Both the position numbers and the translations under genes were made by a program. Below are positions 21,455 to 33,359 of a stretch of 64,000 nucleotides of DNA, piece after piece. Under the pieces are notes generated by a model. It was not told the DNA's origin and ran no database searches. It saw nothing but the letters and a program-made list of their open reading frames with translations. Numbering within the stretch: the first letter of the stretch is position 1; the number at the start of each line of letters is the position of its first letter. The DNA is from Panicum virgatum. Lineage: Eukaryota; Streptophyta; Magnoliopsida; Poales; Poaceae. Location of the stretch: NCBI RefSeq assembly GCF_016808335.1, contig NC_053150.1, positions 29,902,030 to 29,966,029 on the forward strand, in the 5' to 3' direction.

Positions 21455-24400
21455 TGTAACACCCTAATTTTAAATTTCAGTATTTATTAATAAATTCATT
21501 GGCTTTAGTTAAATTTTCTAAGGTTTACTGTGTTTAGTTGGCATTTAATCTAATTTTTGTTCCTAATTAATTAAAATTTATCATAGGTTTAAATTTTTGT
21601 TGCATTCATGCTGGTGCATAATTTTATTTGAGTGTGGTTTGAATTCAAATTTAAATTTGAATTCAAACTTTGTTTGAATTAGATTTAGAAAGGAGAAGCG
21701 TAGGGAAAAGAAAACCCAAACCCTTAACCCAGCCCAAACCCAAACCCAGCAAACCCCAAACCCACCTCAGCCCAGTCCAACCCTCTCCCCCGGCCCACTT
21801 TCCCCGTGGCCCAGTTCGCTCGGCCCAGCCCAGCGCCCACGCGCCCAGCCCCGCACCCCCGCTCGCGCAGCAGCCCGAGCCGGCCCATCCCGGCCTGCGC
21901 CCGCGTCACCCCCACTCGCCCAGCCCAGCGACTCGCCCCGCGCGTCGCCTCCCGCCACTGACCGAGCGGCCCCGCTGTCAGAGCCTCCTTCCTCCTTCAG
22001 CGCGCGCCCAACGGACCGGCCGAGATCCCCGGCCGGAAATCTCGCCGCGCCCCAACGGCACGGACGCCCAGGATCAGCAGCTCCCTCCTTAAAACGCACC
22101 CCTGCAGCCCCTGCACCCATCCACCCCCGCCGCCACTCCCAAAACCCTAGCGCGCCGCCCTGCCTAGCTCCGCCGTGCAGAGCTCGTGCGCCGCCGCATC
22201 CACGTTACCCCGCCGCACCGGAGTCCCAGCTAGGCCGCGCAGCAGCCCTGCCGCGACCCCAGGAGCACTACGGAGGCCGCCATCCCCGACCTCGAACCTC
22301 GCCTGCCCCTGATTTTCCACCCGAGCGCCGCCACGGTGAGTTGGCTTCTCACCGGATTTCCTCGCCGCCGGCCCAGCTCCGGCCATCCTGACCCCCTAGA
22401 TCACTTCGCAGCGCCGCCACTCGACGATCCGAACGGCCCAGGAGCTCGGAGGAACCCAGCACCGCCCGGACCGCAAGACCCGCCCCACCGCCGCCGCACG
22501 ACCACGCCGGCGTCCACCCTGCGCGGCGTCTCCGGCCACCAGAAGCCCCGGTGAGAACCCACAGCCCTCCCCGTTCCTTTTGGCGTTAGAGTTTGTGGTC
22601 CGTAGCTCTTGGCGTCGCCTAGAACGCTCGAGCCGGCGAACTCCGCCGCGTCCGCCCGCCATCGCCGCCGCTCACAGCGTCCCGCGCCCCAATCCTCTCC
22701 CCAGAGTGCCCCAGTGACTTACGCGTGCCACGGACAAGCTCCCGAGCCAAGCCGCAGCCCAAAATGAGCCCAGGAGCGCCGCCTTGGCCTTCTCCGGGCA
22801 CGCGCCGCCGCGGAGCAGAGGCGCTCCGGCGACTCAGCGCCGCCGGTGAGCCCCAATCGCCTAAGAGCCGTCCGATCCGAAGCCTAGGGCCCAGATTAGA
22901 TCGTGGGCCACCCTGATCTGATCCATCAGATCCAGATCCAACGGCCGAGGATCGCGCGTACCGGTTCGCCCCGCACTTTTGCTAAAGAACCCCTGAAGTT
23001 TTCTACAATCAACCCGCGCTCCATAGCCTTTGAAAAATAATTACAGTTTAGTCCCGTTTTTAGCACAAAACCCCCTGAGCTTCTTTAAAATGGAACCCGC
23101 AGTCCAGCCCTGACCTTTTTGCGCGCTAGACCCTGGAACTAATGTTTATTTACATTCTAGCCCTCGGTTTTAGCAGAAAAGCCCCTGGAATCCTGTTTTT
23201 CTTACAAATAAGCCCCTGAACCTTGTTTTAGGCCTAGTTTATGCGTTTTAGCTCCGTTTTTAGCGTTCTTTATATCCACGCGATCGTTGTAACGAGTAGA
23301 ACAGTTTAGACTTAGTTTTTCTTGCTATTTTATTGTAATGATGTACTGTTTCTTAGTTTTTGTTAATGTTTGTTTGTATGCTTATTTTCGTGCATTGTTT
23401 TGGCCATGTGTTCGTGAGTAGACGCTGATCCAGTTGAGGAGCCCCAGTACCAGTACCAGGAGCAGCCTTCTTCCGAGCACTTTGAGCAGCAGTCAGAGCA
23501 ATACGAGGAAGGCAAGTATAACATGAACAACCTATCACCTTTAAATACATTTTCATACTGCATTTTAATACTGTATGCCTATAAGGACATTCCTAGCCAC
23601 TTTATATCCTTTATATATACCTTTGGGTTGCTTTTTGGTTAGTTGTGCTAGGTTGCTGCGCTATAACACACTCTGGTCCTTTTTAATTAATTTGATTAAT
23701 GGTTCACTTGAACTTAATTCTGAGAGTGGCACTCTGTGTGGCTTGAGTGGCTCACGTCTCGTTAAAATTGGCTTTTGTTAGAAACATGGTTTAGGGGGCC
23801 AGCACGGTGCTTAGTGCTTGGTTGGCCACTCTCCATAAGGACCGGTTCATAGAGCGACAACCTGGGACAACAGCGCTACCACAAGGCTAGAATGGGATAG
23901 ACTTGGCGTAATAACTAGATCTTGTTGGTTTGGAGTAACTTACCTGCGGGGCAAGAGTAGTAAGCTTCAATGGTCCCTGCTCCTCCGGCTTGGTCTGTGC
24001 TTGGATTGCGCTCCTGTGCTTGTACCCCCGGAGGTGGGCCCCATCGTCGCCGACCTAACTCTCACGGTTACGCCTTACCAACGAGATTCTTTTTAAAGGC
24101 CTCGTAGTGAGTCGCTGGCCATCTCACCTAAGGAAGTGTGATGAACAACTGGCGTAGCTCACGACTTGTGGGTAAAGATGTGCAACCTCTGCAGAGTGTA
24201 AAACTGGTATACTAGCCGTGCTCACGGTTATGAGCGGCCCAGATCCTCCTTTTGATTAGTGAAGTTATCCCCTTCCGACGAGGGAGGTGCTTCTCGGGGT
24301 TACCTTGGTGGCTTGGTCGTGGTTTGGTTCTCAGTAGTAGTATAATTTAATTCTGATTAATTACTATGTAACTGGGTTAATGGTAATTCATCAACTCGTA

Positions 24401-24876
24401 GTAAATAGCTTTAATAAAATTTGCCAACACTTAAAAGCTAATGCAGTTGAGTCAGCCAGCCTAGAGCCTCATAGTTTGTGTTATACTTGTTGAGTACAAG
24501 TTGTGTACTCACTCTTGCCTCTTCTCTACTTTTTCCTCTTGGCTACGCTACTGCTGCTCAGTTCCTGCCGACTCGAGGGAGTTCGTCCAGCGCTACCAGG
24601 ACTACGAGGACTTCTAGGTGCTTCGTCTCCCAGTCGACGTCCCTGTGGCGCCCTGCTTCAGCTTTGGAGAGCTTTTACCGTATTTTGTACTTCGCTTCCG
24701 CTGTATCAGACATTTATGTCATTATTGTAATAAATAACATTCGTATTCGCTTTATTATGTCTTTTTACGTGATATGTGCTGTGATATACTGTTCATTCTG
24801 TTGTATATACGTGTGACTTGATCCTGGCACGTATATGATTGCTCGGTTTATGTTCTTTTATAAACCGGGTGTTACA
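21455..24876 (+). repeat. Element C 5' LTR
   Basis: 3422 bp, TGTAACACCC to GGGTGTTACA. U3 hairpin at 21637-21668. There is no clear TATAAA; CTCCTTAAAACGC near 22086 is at the corresponding place. Donor-like GTGAGT follows a GC-rich block at about 22335. The repeat zone of AGCCCCTGAA phrases runs about 22980-23225. Confidence 0.94.
23421..24617 (+). CDS. Candidate LTR small spliced ORF (element C 5' LTR)
   Basis: Exons 23421-23511 and 24562-24617 with AG|GCAAGT donor and CTGCTGCTCAG acceptor, open throughout. Residues begin DADPVEEPQYQYQEQPSS. Differences from B (V/A, S/V, P/Q, P/S) leave length, phase and acidic/Gln/Tyr character unchanged. Start codon unresolved. Confidence 0.43.
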
Positions 24877-24879
24877 GAG

Positions 24880-24892
24880 TGGTATCAAAGCC
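24880..24892 (+). other. Primer binding site of element C
   Basis: TGGTATCAAAGCC, one mismatch (G to A) from the tRNA-Met complement found in A and B. The leader 24877-25446 is otherwise non-coding and ends TTCAAATCAG against the gag ATG. Confidence 0.85.
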
Positions 24893-25446
24893 ATATCGAC
24901 TATAGGACGAAGCCTAGATAGAACTGGTCGAGTTTTAGGACTTCTCCTCACCAATCCTTGTCTGCTGAAACTATTTTACTATTATACCCCTTGACTTCTA
25001 TGACTTTTTACCCGTCTTGCCTTGATTTCTCTCTCTGAAGAATAGATTTCGTAGATTTTGGCCTGAATCAGTCATCTGACCACCATGAGTTAGCTAGGTG
25101 ACCTATTTATAATAAAACGATAGCACGTTCTGCGACGCGTTGTGTTAGTCAAGTCAGATGCTAAACTCGGCTAAGTTGTGAAAATTGTCTGCTTGTTATT
25201 ATGCTACATGGTTGATTTGGATTTTTGACTGATTGCATAGCTTAGTAGTTTAAATCCGTTTAAAGAAAATCACTCAGATGTTAAAGTTAACTAATTAATA
25301 AAATGACTTAGATCGTTGGGGGTAAAACCGTCAACTCTATCCTGTCTACTTTATCATGGCTGAGTCTTTTTCCGCAAAGAGTTATCATATCCATCTGAGT
25401 TTATTCCTGCAATATCCTTACTCGTGAAATCTTTTGTTCAAATCAG

Positions 25447-27538
25447 ATGGTGAACACCAGGAGCACCGGTTCAGGTTCTGGCCAGCAGCAGGGTCAGAAC
25501 AACCAGGGTACTGGGATCCCGATGCCGCCGCCTTTGACTCCGGAGCAGTACTTCCAGCTCCAGATGCAGATGATGGCTACCCTGAACAACACCGTTCAGG
25601 CTCTTCAGCACGCTCACACTCAGCCTCCGCCTCCTCCACCGCCGCAGCCTCGCGACAGGCGTGCTAAGTTCCTGAGGGGTCACCCGCCGACGTTCTCTCA
25701 CACGTCCGACCCTCTTCAGGCTGACGACTGGCTCCGTGCAGTGGAGCGTCAGCTGGACATCGCCCAGTGCGATGACCGTGAGCGCGTCTTGTACGCAGCA
25801 GGACAGCTGCGAGGTGCAGCTTTGGACTGGTGGGAGTCCCACCCAGTTCACGACCGCGAGGCTCTCACCTGGCTCCAGTTCAGGGAGCGTTTCCGTAGCC
25901 ACAACGTCCCCGCGGGCGTTATGAAGATGAAGCAGAAGGAGTTCCTTGCACTGAAGCAGGTAATCTTAAGTATAATTATTCAGCGTTTTCTTTTGAGCTA
26001 ATGCCCCTTGTTCTATCCTTATGAATCCTGAGTTAATTTTCCGATCTCTATCTGTCTTTGTGAATTCAGGGGACTATGTCGGTCACGGAGTATCGTGATC
26101 GCTTTCTTCAGCTGGCTCGCTACGCCCCTGCCGAGGTTGCGGATGACCGCAAGAAGCAGGAGCACTTCATGGAGGGTCTTGAGGACTACCTCCAGTACGC
26201 GCTGCTCAACCTCCGCTTCGACGACTTCAACCATCTGGTTGACAGTGCGCTCAACACTGAGCGTAAGCACCTGGAGATGGAGGACAAGAAGAGGAAGGTT
26301 GTCCCCGTTGCTTCCGGCAGCAACACTCGTCCTCGACTCCAGCAGCCCCAGTAGTACCAGCCTCAGTACCGGCCTCCTCAGCAGTACCAGCAGAGGCCAC
26401 CGCAGCAGTACCCGCCTCGACAGCAGCAGGCAGGTCAGGGCCCGAGGTTACCGGCACCTCCGGCTCGTGCTCCACCAGCTCCACCAGCACCGCAGGCTCC
26501 ACGTCCGGCAGCTCCTACCGGACAGCAGGCTCAGGGACCTCCTCGCACCTGCTTTCACTGCGGCCAGCCGGGGCACTATGCCAACGCTTGCCCCCGGAAG
26601 GCGCAGGCGGGACAGCAGGGGCGCCCAGCTCAGCCCAGGGCGCCAGCACAGGGCAGGGTGAACCACGTGACGGCCGAGTCAGCGGCCGAGGCTCCCAACG
26701 TGGTTATTGGTACGTTCATGGTTAATTCATATCCAGCTACAGTGCTTTTTGATACTGGTGCTACGCATTCCTTCATTACTCAGTCTTTTGTCGAGCATCA
26801 TGGTATTCATACTAGCACATTAAAGAGGTGCCTGTTAGTATCTTCACCGGGAGGACAGTTGAGGTCTCACACTTACTGCCCGAGAGTCAGTGTTTCTTTG
26901 AGGGGAGTAGAGTTCTGTACTGATCTGATGGTGCTAGACACCAAGGGCATTGATGTCATTCTGGGAATGGAGACTCTGGCCAAATGGGGAGTTCGTATAG
27001 ATTGTGCTCAGAGGACAGTCTTGTTATCAGCTTCCAGTGGCCAAGAGGTTGTTATCAGTGCAGTAGAGCCTTCTGGATTTCTTCATCAGATGGAGGCTAG
27101 ACCCACGGACGGTATTCGCGTGGTGTCTGAATTCCCGGATGTCTTTCCGGATGATCTGCCAAGTATGCCGCCTGAACGCGCCATTGAGTTTTGTATTAAT
27201 CTCTTGCCTGGCACAGCTCCTATTGCAAAGCGGCCCTACCGTATGGCACCTATAGAGCATGAAGAAGTTAAGAAGACTATTGATGAGTTGCTAGCCAAGG
27301 GCAATATCCGTCGCAGCTTCTCTCCTTGGGCTTTTCCATTGCTGCTAGTAGATAAGAAGGATGGCACGAAGAGGATGTGTGTGGATTATCGGGAGCTGAA
27401 TGCAGTCACTATCAAGAACAAGCATCCACTGCCCCGTATTGAGGATCTCTTCGATCTGCTTCGAGGTGCTCGTATATTCTCGAAGATTGATCTTCGTTCG
27501 GGCTATTTTCAGCTGAGGATCCGTCCTGGGGATATTCC
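25447..27538 (+). pseudogene. gag-pol: Element C gag-protease-RT, 5' part
   Basis: Exon 1 25447-25959 (171 codons, intact), intron 25960-26069, exon 2 from 26070. A TAG at 26352-26354 replaces the CAG of element B in the Pro/Gln-rich linker; the frame is open again up to the insertion of D at 27538. The CCHC knuckle (about 26550) and protease FDTGATHSF (about 26748) are present. RT is split after GDIP. Once D and one ATTCC are discounted, the frame continues at 30849 without a shift. Confidence 0.92.
25960..26069 (+). other. gag intron of element C
   Basis: 110 bp, CAG|GTAATC donor and TTTGTGAATTCAG|GGGACT acceptor, phase 0. The donor is closer to consensus than in B (GG|GTAATC). Confidence 0.85.
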
Positions 27539-30500
27539 TGTAACACCCTAATTTTAAATTTCAGTATTTATTAATAAATTAATTGGCTTTATTTAATTTT
27601 CTAAGGTTTATTGTGTTTAGTTGGCATTTAATCTAAATTTTGTTCCTTAATTAATTAAAATTTATCATAGGTTTAATTTTTTTTTCGCATTCATGCTGGT
27701 GCATAATTTTATTTGAGGGTGGTTTGAATTCAAATTCAAATTTGAATTCAAACTTTGTTTGAATTAGATTTAGAAAGGAGAGAAATAGAGTTTAGAAAGG
27801 AAAAACCAAACCCAACCGGACTCAAACCCAGCCCAGCAAACCCAACTGCCCAAGCCCACTTCCCCCTCTCCCTTCCCGCACGGCCCACACTTCGGCCCAG
27901 TCCCGCGCCGCGCGGCCCAGCGCCCCGCTCACCTCTCCCCGTCACGCCTGGACCCCACCCGTCAGCGGCTCCCTCTCCCCCTTTCCTTCCTCCCCGCCGC
28001 GAAACAGAGCCCCCGAGATCACCGGCGAGGACGCCGGGATCCTTATCCCGCTGCGCCCCGCCGCGATCTCCGCCCGGCCTCTTTAAACGCCCAAGCCGGA
28101 CCCTCCCCGGACCCTATCCCCCACGCTGCCGCCGCCTTTGCGCTCTAGCGCCACCCCGCCGCGCTTCGTCGGAGTCAGAGCAGGAGCTCCGCCGCCGCGT
28201 TCCCGGCGCTCCCTGCGCCCCGTCCACTCCTCGCGCCGCCCGCAACCCTAGCACATCGCCCCGCCTCGCCTCCGCTCGGAGCAGAGCCCCCACGCCGCCG
28301 GTAAGCTCCTCCGCCACTACGTTTTCCTCGCCGCCGGTGACCCCGGAGCCCCCCCTGAACCCCTGTCCTCACCGCAGGAGCACCCGCGTCGATCTGAGGC
28401 GCCCAGGAGGCCCGGAGCTGCGCCCCATCGACCTCTCCCCGGACCCAGCACCGACTCGCCGCCCAGACCTCGCCGCCGGTCCCCTGCACCGCGAATCCGT
28501 CCGCCCCGCGCCCTCGGTGAGCGCCCTGGATCCCCGAATTTTCCTTTTGCGCAAGTTGATTAGGCCCTTAGCCGCTCCCGAGGTCAGCACACCACCCGCC
28601 GGCGAAGCCTCGCCGCGCCGAGCCGCCACCACCCTTGACCTCCCCGCTCTAGGCCTCTCAGAACCCCAACAACCCCATAGGAAGTTCTCGCGTGCCACTA
28701 GCTTCCTCCCAGGCCAGGTGGCACCCCGTTTCGAGCTCGGAAGCGCCGTTTTGGCCTGCTCCGGCGACGCGCCGCCGCGGGAGCTTCAGCTCCGGCGGTC
28801 AGCGCCGCCCACTGCGCGCCCAATCTCCCTGGACCGCACGATCCGTCGCGGACGGACGCGATTAGATCGCGTACCGGTTCGATCTAATCCGCCGGATCTC
28901 GATCCAACGGATCAGATCTGAAGATACCGGTTCGGCCCGCCCCTTTTGCTAAAGAACCCCCCGGGTTCTGAGTTTTCGACCCGCGGCCCAGCCTTAGTCA
29001 AAAATAATTACGGTTTGGTCCTATTTTTTAGCAAACAGCCCCCTGAGCTTTTTAAATTTTGAACCCGCCGTCCTGCTCTTGTTCTTTTACGAGTTAGACC
29101 CTGGATCTATAGTTTAATTACGTTTAGCCCTCGGTTTTGGCAGAAAAGCCCCTGGAACTTCTGTTTTCTTACAAATAAGCCCCTAGAACTTGTTTTTAGC
29201 CCAGAAAATGCGTTTTAGCTCCGTTTTTAGCGTTCTTTATATCCACGCGATCGTTGTAACGCGTAGAATAGTTCTAGAGTAGTTTTGTGCGCTGTTTTTA
29301 TGTATTGATGTACTGTTTCTTAGTTTTTGTTAATATTTGCTTGTATGCTTATTATTGTGCATTGTTTTGGCCATGTGTTCGTGAGTAGACGTTGATCCAT
29401 CTGAGGAGCCCCAGTACCAGTACCCGGAGTAGCCGTCTTCCGAGCACTTTGAGCAGCAGCAGGAGCAGTACGAGGAAGGCAAGTGTAACATGAACAACCT
29501 ATCACTTTAAATACAATTTCATACTGCATTTTAATACTGTATGCCTATAAGGACATTCCTAGCCACTTTATATCCTTTATATATACCTTTGGGTTGCATT
29601 TTGGTTAGTTGTGCTAGGTTGCTGCGCTATAACACACTCTGGTCCTTTTTAATTAAATTGATTAATGTTTTACTTGAACTTAATTCTGAGAGTGGCACTC
29701 TGTGTGGCTTGAGTGGCTCACTTCTCGTTAAAAGATGTTTTTTTAGAAACATGGTTTAGGGGGCCAGCACGGTGCTTACTGCCTGGTTGGCCACTCTCCA
29801 TAAGGACCGGTTCATAGAGCGACAACCTGGGACAACAGCGCTACCACAAGGCTAGAATGGGATAGACTTGGCGTAATAACTAGATCTTTTTGGTTTGGAG
29901 TAACTTACCTGCGGGGCAAGAGTAGTAAGCTTCAATGGTCCCTGCTCCTCCGGCTTGGTCTGTGCTTGGATTGCGCTCCTGTGCTTGTACCCCCGGAGGT
30001 GGGCCCCATCGTCGCCGACCTAACTCTCGCGGTTACGCCTTACCAACGAGATTCTTTTTAAAGGCCTCGTAGTGAGTCGCTGGCCATCTCACCTAAGGAA
30101 GTGTGATGAACAACTGGCGTAGCTCACGACTTGTGGGTAAAGATGTGCAACCTCTGCAGAGTGTAAAACTGGTATACTAGCCGTGCTCACGGTTATGAGC
30201 GGCCCAGATCCTCCTTTTGATTAGTGAAGTTATCTCCTTCCGACGAGGGAGGTGCTTCTCGGGGTTTTCCTTGGTGGCTTGGTCTTGGTTTTGGTTCTCA
30301 GTAGTATCATGACTAAACTTGATTAATTACTATGTAACTGGGTTAATGGTAATTCATCAACTCGTAGTAAATAGCTTTAATAAAATTTTGCCAACACTTA
30401 AAAGCTAATGCAGTTGAGTCAGCCAGCCTAGAGCCTCATAGTTTGTGTTATACTTGTTGAGTACAAGTTGTGTACTCACTCTTGCCTCTTCTCTACTTTT

Positions 30501-30843
30501 TCCTCTTGGCTACGCTACTGCTGCTCAGTTCCTGCCGACACGAGGGAGTTCGTCCAGCGCTACCAGGACTACGAGGACTTCTAGGTGCTTCGTCTCCCAG
30601 TCGACGTCCCTGTGGCGCCCTGTTTCAGCTTCGGAGAGCTTTTACCGTATTTTGTACTTCGCTTCCGCTGTATCAGACATTTTTGTCATTATTGTAATAA
30701 ATGACATTCGTATTCGCTTTATTATGTCTTTTTACGTGATATGTGCTATGATATACTGTTCATTCTGTTGTATATACGTGTGACTTGATCCTGGCACGTA
30801 TATGATTGCTCGGTTTATGTTCTTTTATAAACCGGGTGTTACA
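27539..30843 (+). mobile_element. Element D: solo LTR of the same family
   Basis: 3305 bp, TGTAACACCC to GGGTGTTACA, flanked by ATTCC at 27534-27538 and 30844-30848. There is no PBS, coding region or PPT on either side, so it is what remains after recombination between the two LTRs of an inserted element. U3 hairpin at 27722-27753. It forms its own LTR subfamily by its GC-rich block. A 388-codon Pro-rich frame at 27755-28921 is composition-driven. Confidence 0.95.
29388..30584 (+). pseudogene. LTR small spliced ORF in solo LTR D (one stop)
   Basis: Exons 29388-29478 and 30529-30584. TAG at 29430-29432 replaces a CAG present in B. Donor AG|GCAAGT and acceptor CTGCTGCTCAG are intact, as is exon 2. 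Confidence 0.42.
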
Positions 30844-33324
30844 ATTCCGAAGACGGCATTCACTTGCAAGTACGGGCTATATGAGTATACAGTCATGTCC
30901 TTCGGCTTGACTAATGCCCCGGCTTTCTTCATGCATCTGATGAACATGGTCTTCATGGATTATCTGGATGTCTTTGTGGTGATTTTCATTGATGATATTC
31001 TGATCTTCTCCAAGACAGAAGAAGAGCATGAGGAGCACCTGAGACTCGTATTGCAGAGATTGAGAGAGCATCAGCTGTATGCCAAATTCAGCAAGTGCGA
31101 GTTCTGGATTGACGAGGTTCCATTCCTCGGTCATGTTATCTCTCAGGGAGGCATTGCTGTCGATCCGAGCAAGGTGAAGGATGTGCTCGAGTGGGAGACA
31201 CCGCAGACAGTGAAGGAAGTCAGGTCTTTCTTGGGCTTAGCAGGATATTACCGGAGGTTCATTGAGAATTTCTCCAAGATCGCGAAGCCTTTGACTTCTT
31301 TGCTAGAGAAGAATGCGGCATTCATATGGACTGATGAGCGTCAGATGGCCTTTGATGAGCTGAAGAAAAGGTTGACTACGGCGCCAGTCCTGACTCTGCC
31401 AGACCAGACGAAGAGGTTCACGGTGTATTGTGATGCTTCGAAGGATGGTCTTGGGTGTGTTCTGATGCAGGAGGGCAGAGTGATAGCTTATGCTTCACGG
31501 CAGCTACGCCGGCATGAGCTGAATTATCCTACTCTTGATCTTGAGTTAGCCGCAGTTGTGCATGCTCTGAAGATTTGGAGGCATTACTTGTATGGGCAGC
31601 GGTGTGATATCTACACTGATCACAAGAGCCTCAAGTACATTTTCACGCAGAATGAGCTGAACATGCGGCAGAGAAGATGGCTAGAGTTAGTCAAGGACTA
31701 TGACCTGGAGATTCACTATCATCCGGGCAAGGCCAATGTTGTAGCAGATGCTCTGAGCAGAAGAAGTTATGTCAACATGACCGTGGCTTTCCAGATGCCT
31801 CCAGAGTTATGCGAGGAGTTCGAGCAGTTGAGTCTGGGTTTCTTGCATCATACCTCCAGTGCAGCATTTGAGGCAGTACCGACTCTAGAGTCAGAGATCA
31901 GGCAGCATCAGAAGGATGATGAGAAGCTGCAGGAGATCCGTGAGTTGCTCAAGAAGGGCAAGGCTCCTCATTTCAGAGAGGATGATCAGGGTACCTTGTG
32001 GTACAAGAACCGAATCTGTGTGCCAGATGTGAAGGATCTTCGGAAGTTGATTCTGAGTGAGGCCCATGATACAGCTTACTCTATTCACCCGGGCAGCACG
32101 AAGATGTATTATGATCTGAAGGAACGTTTCTGGTGGTATGGGATGAAGCGTTCAGTGGCAGAGTACGTGGCTATTTGTGACACCTATCAGCGTGTCAAGG
32201 CGGAGCACCAGAGGCCAGCAGGTCTGTTACAGCCGCTGAAGATTCCAGAGTGGAAATGGGAGGAGATCACTATGGACTTCATTGTTGGATTGCCTCGTAC
32301 TCAGAAAGGGTACAACTCCATTTGGGTAGTAGTGGATCGACTGATGAAAGTTGCTCACTTCATTCCAGTGAACACTACTTACTCCGGTGCTAGACTTGCA
32401 GAGTTGTACATCTCTCGGATTGTCTGCTTGCATGGTGTGCCCAAGAAGATCATATCTGACAGAGGGTCTCAGTTCACTTCTCGGTTCTGGGAGCAGCTTC
32501 ATGATTCGTTGGATACGAAGCTGCGCTTCAGTACGGCTTATCACCCTCAGACAGATGGGCAGACAGAGAGAACCAACCAAGTGTTGGAGGATATGCTGAG
32601 AGCTTGTGCTATTCAGTATGGTACTAGTTGGGATAAGTGCCTGTCATTTGCTGAGTTCTCATATAACAACAGCTATCAGGCCAGTCTAAAGAAGTCTCCC
32701 TTTGAGGCATTGTATGGCAGAAAGTGCAGGACTCCTCTCTATTGGGATCAGATCGGTGAGAAGCAGCTCTTTGGCCCTGAGATCATAGATGATGCAGAGC
32801 AGATGGTTCAGGCTATGCGAGAAAATCTGAGGATTGCACAGAGCAGGCAGAAGAGCTATGCTGATGGCAAACGGAGAGACCTGACTTTCAGTGTCGGTGA
32901 TTATGTGTATCTGAAGGTGTCTCCGATGAGAGGAATCCGCAGATTTAATGTCAAAGGGAAGTTAGCACCTCGTTATGTGGGGCCATTCAAGGTGCTAGAG
33001 CGGAAAGGCGAAGTTGCTTATCGCCTGGAGTTACCTCTCAGTCTCTCAGGAGTTCATGATGTCTTCCATATATCTCAGCTGAAGAGGTGTCTGCGAGTAC
33101 CCGAGGAGCAGGCACCCCTGGATGGAGTAGATGTCCAGGAGGACCTGACTTATACTGAGCATCCGGTGAAGATTCTGGAGACGTCAGAGAGGGTTACTCG
33201 AAACAAGCGCATCAAGATGTGCAGAGTTCAGTGGAGTCACCACAGTGAAGCTGAGGCTACATGGGAGCGAGAAGAAGAGTTGAAGAAGACATATCCAGAT
33301 CTCTTTGCTAGCCAGCCCAGCTAA
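30844..33324 (+). pseudogene. pol: Element C pol, 3' part: RT, RNase H, integrase, chromodomain
   Basis: Continuation of C's polyprotein after solo LTR D; open to TAA at 33322-33324. RT FIDD near 30988, RNase H starting [10 protein letters not shown] near 31426, integrase [14 protein letters not shown] stretches MDFIVGLP and SDRGSQF, chromodomain-like [12 protein letters not shown] at the end. In the HHCC zinc finger the first Cys of the pair is kept, but the second is Tyr (TAT at 32185-32187; B has TGT), which should damage zinc binding. Apparent ATGs before 30844 belong to the LTR and are not a start. Confidence 0.92.
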
Positions 33325-33341
33325 ATCTCGGGACGAGATTT
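33323..33341 (+). other. Hairpin before the PPT of element C
   Basis: AAATCTCG-GGA-CGAGATTT; the loop is one base shorter than in A and B while the 8-bp stem is unchanged. Confidence 0.78.
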
Positions 33342-33345
33342 CTTT

Positions 33346-33359
33346 AAGGGGGTAGGGTC
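33346..33359 (+). other. Polypurine tract of element C
   Basis: AAGGGGGTAGGGTC directly before the 3' LTR, identical to element B. Confidence 0.88.

Noticed and set aside
27755..28921. 388-codon Pro/Arg/Ser-rich open frame in solo LTR D
   Set aside because: It lies in the GC-rich leader where stop codons are rare; the A, B and C LTRs do not keep this frame or its residues.
30802..30843. Apparent start of C's pol frame inside solo LTR D
   Set aside because: The frame happens to be open through the LTR end; the real coding sequence comes from before D.
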